Below the pieces are notes generated by a model that saw only the letters and a program-made list of their open reading frames with translations, made no database searches and was not told the DNA's origin. A DNA stretch of 45,761 nucleotides from positions 1 to 45,761 of IMG/VR virus record IMGVR_UViG_3300021197_001777. The stretch is one strand, 5' to 3'. The position numbers and the translations under genes were made by a program. The first letter of the stretch is position 1. Each line of letters begins with the position of its first letter. This document shows positions 1-6,521 of the stretch, piece after piece. Origin of the DNA: a virus.

Positions 1-2283
1 CTCAAGGATGAGCTTTCAAAAGCAGTAAAGCAAATAACGGCAAAAGGACATGAGGATCCTGCTGCTATGGAAGTAATGCAAAGGCATTTAAACAAGATAA
101 AAGATTTCTCTCAGATTACAACACCAGTTGAAGCTGTTGTCTTCGATTACAACGGTCATACTTACAAGTTTGCTGGTAACTTTTCCCCTCTTAATCAGAT
201 TTTAGGGATGTTCAGATATGGAAGTGGGACTCCTATCCTAGCCAAAGAGGGAATAGAAAATAACAAAAGTATTCTATCAGAAGACGAGGGGAACATAAAG
301 ACTGACCGAGCTAAAAAGTTTGTTCTCTCGCTCCCTAAGTTTACTCCAACAGAAAGTTGGGGTAAGCCTGACTCTATGGAAAGAAAACAGGTTGAGAAAA
401 TCTTCTCAACTTTGTCTGGGGGTGCAAGCATTGAGGCTCGCCTACAGGATCTAAAAAGACGAGCATCTGACGAAGTAAAAATGACGTCTCCAAGGCGTAT
501 TATTAGTACTCTTATAATGTTAGAATCTTTGAGTGCTGTTATTAATAGTTTCTCATCCTCTGCTGCCGGATTTGTATTTGAAGGTTTTCTGGCTGCGATG
601 CTCGGAGGAAAACAAGAGGCGGAAATAAGTGCTAAGGGAAACCTTCCAATCCAAGATTTGATTGCATTTTCAAACATAGATGGTGCAGCAGAGGTACCAG
701 TCAGTCTAAAGCTCCTTAGACAAGAAGGTGGTATCCATGGCAGTTATACAAACCTTATTGATTCCTTAAACGAATTTACTGATGGAATGGTTTATATTGT
801 AGCAAGAAAAGCAAAAGACGAGATTCTTCTAGAGCAGTTTAAAATCACAAGAGATAACGTATTTGAACTATTGACCCAAGGTCGTAGGGAAGCTGCCCAG
901 AATGAGTTGTTTGGTCGTGGGGGCTATGGAGCTTCAACAACGCTGAACAAACTGAGAAGAGCTAAAACCTGGGAAGAAAAGTACGAGATATATCGTTCGA
1001 CCAATGGTTATAATGCTGCACAAAGGGAAAAGGATATAAACAAAGCTCAAAGCGATCTTGAATCCCGAGAAGAACAAGAAGCAGCTATGAACGCACCCTC
1101 AGCGGAAAGAGATGCCGAAGACACTCAAGTAAAAGAAGAAGGCAAGAGAATCATAACGGTCGAAGAAAACCGAAAAATGATAGAACAACACCTTCTTACT
1201 GAGGCTAAAAGAGGCGGAAAACAATGGGTCATTAGTGCCAAACAATTGCCTAAATTTGATACTACAATATCAAACTACAAAAAACTTGGTGAACTGCCTG
1301 TTTCTCCTGATAGAATCGTAAAAATAGCGGCTCAACATATGGATTCACTAAGTAAGTCCGTTGAAGATATTTTTGATGCAACCAAGAAGCTCTCCGATAA
1401 TATTGATAACTATTTCACTTACGGCGATCGAAGCCAAGCTATCAATGCTGGTTCAGAAGCTATCAAAGACTCTCAGACTATCGGGAGAGAGATGACTCAG
1501 CAAGTATCTGATGCATCCTCTACACAAACTGAATCATTAGATCGCAATAAAGTTATTACTGAGGATGAAGACCGCAGGATTGCTCTGTTCCCTGGTAAGT
1601 TCAAACCACCTCATAGAGGTCACTTTGATTATGTAAATCAGATTGCTAAGCGTTCTGATGTGGATGAAGTTATTATTCTTATTTCTCCCGTCGATTTCCC
1701 AGAGGTCACTAATGAACAGTCACTAGCGATTTGGAAAGAGTACCTTAAGAATGGTGAGCCAAATATCACTGCAAAGATTGCAGACTATAGAAGTCCTGTC
1801 CAAGCTGTATATGAGTTTGTGGCTGACCCAGTGTCAGCTAGAGATGGAGATACAGTTCTTCTAGTCAAGAGCAGTAAGGATGTTGGGGATACCCGATTCA
1901 ACAGAGCACAACAGTACGCTGATAAACATAACCCAGGTGTAACAGTGGATGATATTGTCGAGGACCCCATTCAATCTGATGGTGGTATTGTTTATAGTGC
2001 TCGTGATATGAGACAAGCTATTAATGATGGCGACAGAGAAAAGTTCTTATCTTATGTTCCTGAAAGCGCAGATGCTGATGCCCTCTGGAATACTTTGACC
2101 AAAAAGGAAGAGAGTTTAAATAGCTTGATTGATGATGCTATTGAAGAGATGAGTACAGTGGCTGGTGGTGCTGTCGGCGGATATCCTTTACCGCTAGGTG
2201 CTAAGCCTGTTTATCCCAAGGCAAACAAAAGAAAAAGAAACAAACCTAAAGTAAATCGTGGAAAACGTCAAAGACGGAGATAA
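1..2283 (+). CDS. Fusion protein with HxGH nucleotidylyltransferase domain (5' end outside window)
   Basis: The frame is open from base 1, so the gene starts upstream; the ATG at 67 is internal. About 760 residues are visible. Bases about 1579-2070 encode a cytidylyltransferase-like (NadR/NMNAT-type) fold: ALFPGKFKPPHRGH carries the HxGH nucleotide-binding motif, and SARDMR near 2000 sits where the family's ISSTxxR motif falls. Such domains transfer a nucleotidyl group to a phosphate acceptor; the substrate here is unknown. The N-terminal part (about 500-760) has a conserved-looking stretch with FEGFLA, QDLIAF and VSLKLL, faintly like the E-D-xK spacing of PD-(D/E)XK nucleases, which is speculative. 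Between them is a charged helical linker. The end carries EEMSTVAGGAVGGY and a very basic tail (KRKRNKPK...KRQRRR), which could bind nucleic acid. It may be a virion or capsid-associated protein. The domain call is fairly safe, the role is not. Confidence 0.7.
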   Translation, partial: LKDELSKAVKQITAKGHEDPAAMEVMQRHLNKIKDFSQITTPVEAVVFDYNGHTYKFAGNFSPLNQILGMFRYGSGTPILAKEGIENNKSILSEDEGNIKTDRAKKFVLSLPKFTPTESWGKPDSMERKQVEKIFSTLSGGASIEARLQDLKRRASDEVKMTSPRRIISTLIMLESLSAVINSFSSSAAGFVFEGFLAAMLGGKQEAEISAKGNLPIQDLIAFSNIDGAAEVPVSLKLLRQEGGIHGSYTNLIDSLNEFTDGMVYIVARKAKDEILLEQFKITRDNVFELLTQGRREAAQNELFGRGGYGASTTLNKLRRAKTWEEKYEIYRSTNGYNAAQREKDINKAQSDLESREEQEAAMNAPSAERDAEDTQVKEEGKRIITVEENRKMIEQHLLTEAKRGGKQWVISAKQLPKFDTTISNYKKLGELPVSPDRIVKIAAQHMDSLSKSVEDIFDATKKLSDNIDNYFTYGDRSQAINAGSEAIKDSQTIGREMTQQVSDASSTQTESLDRNKVITEDEDRRIALFPGKFKPPHRGHFDYVNQIAKRSDVDEVIILISPVDFPEVTNEQSLAIWKEYLKNGEPNITAKIADYRSPVQAVYEFVADPVSARDGDTVLLVKSSKDVGDTRFNRAQQYADKHNPGVTVDDIVEDPIQSDGGIVYSARDMRQAINDGDREKFLSYVPESADADALWNTLTKKEESLNSLIDDAIEEMSTVAGGAVGGYPLPLGAKPVYPKANKRKRNKPKVNRGKRQRRR

Positions 2284-2293
2284 TTAGAATACT

Positions 2294-3088
2294 ATGACTA
2301 TACTTGATCGTAACACTTTGATTGCTGAACAACTCATAAGAGAGTATGTGCGGGAAAGAATTAAAACTAAGATTACTGAGACCGCTAAGAATGAAGCAAG
2401 TCTCAGAGCCTCTGTCCGTAAACTTCTTATAATGGAAGCTGAGACTGGAACAGAAGAGCCCAGCACCTATACTGGTATAAATGTTCTTGCTGATCTATTA
2501 AGGAATATCATCCCAACCATTGAAGATGATTATACTATGCTGACCACCTCCAAGGAACAAAGAGATTCTTTTAGAAATCACTTAGTACATGCGATTAAAA
2601 ACTCCCTAAGACCTATCGAAGTAACTGCTCAAGCTGAAGATGATGATGCAATGGGTGAAAATATTGTATTTGAAATAGATGCTGATGTTCTTACTGAGAA
2701 AGTAACAATTGATATGACAGATGATGAACTAGGGTCTGATGACCTTGGATTGTCAGATGAGTTTATTGATATAGATAAAGAAGAAGAAAAAGACGAGTTT
2801 GTTTCCATAGAAGACCAAAATGAAACCGGTCGTAACTTTGCGGCAGAAACATTTAAAAGAGTAGAGAAACAAATAGTAGATTCTTATGATATGTTAGCAG
2901 ATGATAAGGATAGAGACATGTTCTATGATTACTTGGTCACGAATATGCTCCTGTATTTTGATAAGTTTGAATCAGATTTATCCACAACGCTTCCAGATGT
3001 AACTACCCCAGAATATGAAGAAGAAAAAGATTCAGCAGAAGCAGTTGATAATGAAGAAGAAACTTCAGATCTCGGTCTAGACTTATAA
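2294..3088 (+). CDS. Acidic hypothetical protein, 264 aa
   Basis: I do not recognise this protein. It begins 11 bases after the preceding stop, with a weak GGAGA-type site about 13 bases before the ATG. The first 50 residues are basic and helical (REYVRERIKTKITETAK), the middle and end are strongly acidic (repeated DDE, EEE and EEEKD clusters), and the region around residues 185-225 is again helical. There is no signal peptide or membrane segment. An acidic, helical protein next to the preceding possible virion-associated gene could be a scaffold or assembly factor, but nothing in the sequence proves it. It is the last gene before the tmRNA locus, and no clear intrinsic terminator follows it; an AT-only 5-bp hairpin just after the stop lacks a proper U run. 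Confidence 0.75.
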   Translation: MTILDRNTLIAEQLIREYVRERIKTKITETAKNEASLRASVRKLLIMEAETGTEEPSTYTGINVLADLLRNIIPTIEDDYTMLTTSKEQRDSFRNHLVHAIKNSLRPIEVTAQAEDDDAMGENIVFEIDADVLTEKVTIDMTDDELGSDDLGLSDEFIDIDKEEEKDEFVSIEDQNETGRNFAAETFKRVEKQIVDSYDMLADDKDRDMFYDYLVTNMLLYFDKFESDLSTTLPDVTTPEYEEEKDSAEAVDNEEETSDLGLDL

Positions 3089-3250
3089 AAAAAGATCACT
3101 TTTACTCTTAACGCTTTTTCATCCTTGGTTATAATAGCTGCAAGCTGCTAAACAACGAAAAAAACTCTTTTCTACTTTTTCTTACTTTTATCTTAGCTTT
3201 TCTAACTCTTAACAGCTTTAATAGCTTTTAACATAATACTTATGAATAAA
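3089..3250. other. Non-coding AT-rich leader before tmRNA promoter
   Basis: There is no credible ORF here. The stretch is pyrimidine-rich on the + strand (CTTTTTC, TACTTTTTCTTACTTTTATC), with short repeats of AGCTTT at about 3193-3230 and a small imperfect dyad at about 3133-3148 (TAGC...GCTA). The A/T-rich part at 3230-3250 directly precedes a consensus -35 box and could act as an UP element; that is inference. Confidence 0.5.
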
Positions 3251-3279
3251 TTGACAACTATTACGTGTTGTTGTATAAT
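3251..3279 (+). promoter_or_regulatory. Consensus sigma70 promoter of the tmRNA
   Basis: TTGACA (3251-3256) and TATAAT (3274-3279) both match the bacterial housekeeping consensus exactly and are 17 bp apart. Initiation would fall at about 3286-3289, right at the mature 5' end of the tmRNA (GGGGGUA at 3289). Host RNA polymerase with its major sigma factor could therefore transcribe the RNA from the start of infection, without any phage factor. Confidence 0.88.
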
Positions 3280-3288
3280 ATTATCAAT

Positions 3289-3613
3289 GGGGGTAACCGG
3301 TATCGACTGATGGGGAAGTAAAAACGGTGCAAGGGTGAGGGAAGCGTGGCTCACTAAAAACGCTTAACATAATAACTGCAAACAATAACGCAGAACTAGC
3401 ACTAGCAGCTTAAAAACCTGGCTACGCTTGAGGCGACGACAGCCAAAAAACAGAAAGTCGTATTTGCGATTCTAAGTGCTTTTGATTATTTTTGCCGCAA
3501 ATAAAATGATCTAGTCAAGTGGGCTGTCCGACGATAAAAACAGACCTAACCTTGTGAACGACCTTTTTATGGAGCTAGACAAGACGGGAGTTCGATTCTC
3601 CCTACCTCCACCA
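3289..3613 (+). ncRNA. ssrA: One-piece transfer-messenger RNA (tmRNA)
   Basis: The tmRNA rescues stalled ribosomes: charged with alanine and carried by SmpB, it enters the A site, its reading frame replaces the broken mRNA, and the product is tagged for proteolysis. The 325-nt RNA has a 7-bp acceptor stem formed by GGGGGUA (3289-3295) and UACCUCC (3603-3609), discriminator A and encoded CCA. The third pair is G-U, the alanine identity element. A T arm GGGAG-TTCGATT-CTCCC and a D-loop-like GGTATCGAC are present. The tag frame starts at GCA 3378 and encodes ANNNAELALAA then TAA, with the usual ALAA degron end. It has its own promoter and terminator and lies between phage genes. No smpB is visible, so host SmpB is presumably used. 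A host ssrA at a prophage junction is unlikely because phage genes flank both sides and no integrase is seen. Confidence 0.95.
3378..3413 (+). other. tmRNA tag reading frame (ANNNAELALAA-stop)
   Basis: The resume codon is GCA at 3378-3380. The frame then reads AAC AAT AAC GCA GAA CTA GCA CTA GCA GCT and ends at TAA (3411-3413). The 11 encoded residues end in ALAA, the signal recognised by ClpXP/ClpAP in bacteria. With the alanine carried by the tmRNA itself the added tag is 12 residues. Confidence 0.9.
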
Positions 3614-3636
3614 GCCGCCTTCGGGCGGCTTTTTTA
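3613..3636 (+). terminator. Rho-independent terminator of tmRNA
   Basis: A perfect 7-bp stem AGCCGCC/GGCGGCT (3613-3619 and 3624-3630) closes a TTCG tetraloop and runs into a T tract (3630-3635). The stem starts at the last base of the encoded CCA, so 3' trimming is needed to expose the mature end. The hairpin also separates the tmRNA from the phoH gene. Confidence 0.93.
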
Positions 3637-3694
3637 TTACCTTTAAGTATGCTCTCCAAACTAGTTATTTAAACCCATATTTTTCGGGGAAAGC

Positions 3695-4999
3695 ATGAAA
3701 AAAACTATTATTCTAGATACAAACGTATACCTCACAGAGGTTAGTTCCATCTTATCTTTCGGCGAGGACGATATTGCTGTTCCAACCATTGTTTTAGACG
3801 AGATAGACAAACATAAACACAGACAGGACACAGCAGGTCTTAATGCCCGTACAATGAACAGAATGTTAGATTCATTCAGAGAAAACGGGAGTCTTATGGA
3901 TGGCGTTCCACTCGGCGAGGGCAAAGGTAATGTATTCGCTGCTCATTTCGATGAGAAATATATGCCGCCAGGGATGAAAACAGATGACTCAGATAATAAG
4001 ATTATCGCTATTGCCCTTAGACTTATAGAAAAAGGTCATATAGTGGAGGTAGTTTCTAGAGATCTCAATATGAGAGTCAAATGTGATGCACATGGAATAA
4101 AATGCCAGGATTACCAGCCTCAGAAAGTTATTCAGTCAGTTGATAATCTGTTTGAAGGGACTCAGGAACTTGAGGTTGAATATAGTACTATAGATCGCTT
4201 TTATAGCGGCGACCCGTTCTGCTTAGAAGAGCAGGAAATAAAACTTTTCCCAAATCAGTTTTTACTTCTTAAGAACACAGCTTCTAACAAATCAGCTATT
4301 TGCAGATTTGTTAATCATAATACACCCCTCAGGAAAGTGAATAAGTATAAGAATATATGGGGTTTCTCAGCACGAAACAAAGAGCAACAATATGCAATGG
4401 ACCTCTTGTTTGATAAAGATGTCAATATTATATCCCTAACTGGTCCTGCTGGTACAGGTAAGACATTATTAGCTACTGCTTGTGCTTTAGAACAAGTAAT
4501 GAACACAACCAGTTCTAACGGGGGGTATGACAAGCTCATTATTACTCGACCCGTTCAACCTATGGGTCGGGATATTGGATTCCTTCCGGGGACATTAGAA
4601 GAAAAAATGATGCCTTGGATTGCTCCTATTCGAGACAACTTAGAACATCTGTTTGGTGATCGAACAGCTTTAGATATGCAAGTAGAACAAGGAACTATTG
4701 AAATCGAGGCTATGACTTATATCCGTGGTCGCTCTATTGCGAATGCTTTTATGATCGTAGATGAAGCTCAGAACTTAACGGCACACGAATTAAAGACTAT
4801 AATAACAAGAGTGGGGCATGGGACCAAGTTAGTTCTTACAGGGGATATTCAACAGATAGATAACTCTTATGTTGACTCTGTTTCTAACGGTCTTACTCAC
4901 GCTGTTGAGAAGTTTAAGGAATATAACATAGCTGGTCACGTCACTCTTACAAAAGGTGAGCGTTCAAAACTAGCGACTTTGGCATCGGAGATCTTGTGA
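3695..4999 (+). CDS. phoH: PIN-PhoH fusion protein (PhoH2-type RNase and RNA-dependent ATPase)
   Basis: The protein has two domains. Residues 1-130 form a PIN nuclease domain: IILDTN gives the first metal-binding Asp (D8), LDEID gives D35/E36, and DSDNKIIA near 95-105 supplies the later acidic residues. Residues about 230-434 form a PhoH P-loop ATPase with Walker A GPAGTGKT (250-257) and Walker B MIVDEAQN (353-360). PIN-PhoH proteins are known as sequence-specific RNases with RNA-unwinding ATPase activity, and PhoH-type genes are very common in marine phages, where the role is unsettled. At 434 aa it is about full length. The ATG follows a CGGGGA-type site. It is the first gene after the tmRNA terminator; I saw no convincing promoter at 3637-3694. 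Its TGA overlaps the GTG of the next gene, so the two are probably coupled. Confidence 0.92.
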   Translation: MKKTIILDTNVYLTEVSSILSFGEDDIAVPTIVLDEIDKHKHRQDTAGLNARTMNRMLDSFRENGSLMDGVPLGEGKGNVFAAHFDEKYMPPGMKTDDSDNKIIAIALRLIEKGHIVEVVSRDLNMRVKCDAHGIKCQDYQPQKVIQSVDNLFEGTQELEVEYSTIDRFYSGDPFCLEEQEIKLFPNQFLLLKNTASNKSAICRFVNHNTPLRKVNKYKNIWGFSARNKEQQYAMDLLFDKDVNIISLTGPAGTGKTLLATACALEQVMNTTSSNGGYDKLIITRPVQPMGRDIGFLPGTLEEKMMPWIAPIRDNLEHLFGDRTALDMQVEQGTIEIEAMTYIRGRSIANAFMIVDEAQNLTAHELKTIITRVGHGTKLVLTGDIQQIDNSYVDSVSNGLTHAVEKFKEYNIAGHVTLTKGERSKLATLASEIL

Positions 5000-5655
5000 G
5001 AGACTACATTGAAGAAAAAATCAAAAATACTACGAAACACTTCAAGTTTGGAAACGTTACAGTCCTTCAAGTAGATGATGGTGATAATGTCTCAGATTAC
5101 TCCCCAATATTTAAGAGATTAGAGAAAGAGTTTCCTCCTCATTATTTTAAAGATCTAGAAGGTGTCGAGATTGCCCATCGAAAAGAATTCGACGATCGCA
5201 ACATCTCAGCCTTGTATAGAGATAACTGGTTGCTTATATCGAATAAGCAAGACGGAATGAAAGATTTACTAGATGATTTGATCCATGAAATGGCTCATCA
5301 TATTGAAGTATCTCATAATGAAATGATATATTCTGATGGCAGCATAAAAAAAGAGTTCTTGGAAAAAAGAAAAAGATTAAACTTTGAGTTGAAGTCAGAG
5401 GGGTATTGGACTGATAAATACAACTTCTCAGATATTCAATACAATAAAGACTTTGATGATTTCTTATACAAACGTGTCGGATCTAATATGCTAAAGATGG
5501 TCACGGCAAGTGATTTTGTAAGACCTTATGCTTCAGTATCTCTGAGGGAATATTTCGCTACAGGGTTTGAGGCTTATTATTTAGGAAAAAAAGACTTGCT
5601 TTTTAAGCTATGTCCTGTATTATATAAGAAGATAAATGAACTCCATAACCTCTAA
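4996..5655 (+). CDS. Putative HExxH zinc metallopeptidase
   Basis: The start is a GTG that overlaps the phoH stop (GTGA), with GGAG 5 bases upstream; no better ATG exists nearby. The 219-aa protein has LIHEMAHHIE, with H97, E98 and H101 forming the HExxH zinc/catalytic motif, and a downstream REYFATGFEAYY segment where E185 is a good third zinc ligand. That arrangement resembles ATLF-like (anthrax lethal factor-type) gluzincins, which carry an EFFAEAF-like helix. No signal peptide or membrane helix is seen, so it would act in the cytoplasm or be packaged. The substrate is unknown; it could process phage proteins or attack a host protein. The family assignment is by motif only. Confidence 0.68.
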   Translation: MRDYIEEKIKNTTKHFKFGNVTVLQVDDGDNVSDYSPIFKRLEKEFPPHYFKDLEGVEIAHRKEFDDRNISALYRDNWLLISNKQDGMKDLLDDLIHEMAHHIEVSHNEMIYSDGSIKKEFLEKRKRLNFELKSEGYWTDKYNFSDIQYNKDFDDFLYKRVGSNMLKMVTASDFVRPYASVSLREYFATGFEAYYLGKKDLLFKLCPVLYKKINELHNL

Positions 5656-5672
5656 ATAGAAAGAAGGTTACA

Positions 5673-6512
5673 TTGGCTGGAAAACATATTTCCTATTCGG
5701 AGTGGAAGAACTGGCATATTTGCCCGCACTACCACAAACTCACCTACATTGATAAAGTAACTCAGTTCGAGGGCAACATTTTCACAGCCTTTGGTAAAGC
5801 CCTTCATACGGTTTGTGAATATACTTTGACTTCCCCCGAAAAGTACAGGGAAGTCGGTGCTATTGATGCGCTAGTTAAAGAGCAGTTCTTGAAAGAACTC
5901 AAGGCTCTGCCTGAGGATGAACAACAGAGAGCTAAACGTGATTTCAAACTCAAAGAGTGGCTTGTAAGTGGTTTGGAGATTGTTCCCGACCTTTACCGTT
6001 GCTTAGTAGAGAAGTTTGGTAAACTAGGTGAAGACTGGGAAGTACTCAAAGCAGAAGAAAAGCTCTATGTACCTATCACAGAGTTCACGGAAGCAGAAAA
6101 GAAGTTCAAGGGATTTATCGATCTTGTAGTCTACTCCAAAAAGGATGAGAAGATTCACCTGATTGATTGGAAGACTTGTTCTTGGGGATGGAAGCGGGAA
6201 AAGAAGAGCGATACTATACTGGCTTACCAACTAGTTTATTATAAGCATTTTTATGCCCGTAAATATGAAGTTGACCCAAAAGATGTTGACTGTCATTTTG
6301 TTCTTTTAAAGCGAACAGCTAAAGCTGGCAAGAAAGCAGAGTTTGTTCGAGTAACTGCTGCTAAAAAAAGAACTTCGGATGCCCTTAACGCTCTTGTAAA
6401 AGCATTGCATAATATCAACAAAGAAAACTATGTCAAGAACAGAAGTGCTTGCGTAGATTGCAAAGATCGATTTGGTACATGCGAGTTCTATAGGACAGAA
6501 CATTGTAAGTAA
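5673..6512 (+). CDS. PD-(D/E)XK nuclease with Fe-S-type cysteines (Cas4/RecB-like)
   Basis: The chosen start is TTG at 5673, with AGAAGG 5 bases upstream; the early motif ISYSEWKNWHICP, typical of this family's N-terminus, requires it. The 279-aa protein contains FGKALHTVCEY (family motif I region), GFIDLVVY with D150, and LIDWKT with D165 and K167, giving the D-x(n)-D-x-K active site. C17 plus C260, C263 and C270 (C-x2-C-x6-C, with another Cys at 278) match the split four-cysteine iron-sulphur arrangement of Cas4 and AddB nucleases. Related phage enzymes are DNA exonucleases used in recombination, DNA processing or host DNA breakdown. No CRISPR array or other cas gene is present, so a Cas4 role in adaptation is not suggested. 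Confidence 0.85.
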   Translation: MAGKHISYSEWKNWHICPHYHKLTYIDKVTQFEGNIFTAFGKALHTVCEYTLTSPEKYREVGAIDALVKEQFLKELKALPEDEQQRAKRDFKLKEWLVSGLEIVPDLYRCLVEKFGKLGEDWEVLKAEEKLYVPITEFTEAEKKFKGFIDLVVYSKKDEKIHLIDWKTCSWGWKREKKSDTILAYQLVYYKHFYARKYEVDPKDVDCHFVLLKRTAKAGKKAEFVRVTAAKKRTSDALNALVKALHNINKENYVKNRSACVDCKDRFGTCEFYRTEHCK

Positions 6513-6521
6513 GGAGAAAAC

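Noticed and set aside
195-677. 160-codon minus-strand frame inside the first gene
   Set aside because: It overlaps a long plus-strand reading frame with clear motifs, has no recognisable product, and all other genes are on the plus strand.
3089-3110. Hairpin AAAAG-ATCA-CTTTT as terminator of the acidic protein gene
   Set aside because: The stem has a single G-C pair and no U run follows, so it is not a convincing terminator.
3289-3613. tmRNA as prophage attachment site or a host ssrA gene
   Set aside because: The 3' end of ssrA is a common integration site, but phage-type genes lie on both sides, no integrase is present and no second copy of the 3' end was seen in the window.
5673-6512. CRISPR-Cas adaptation locus suggested by the Cas4-like protein
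   Set aside because: No repeat-spacer array and no cas1, cas2 or effector gene is present in the window.
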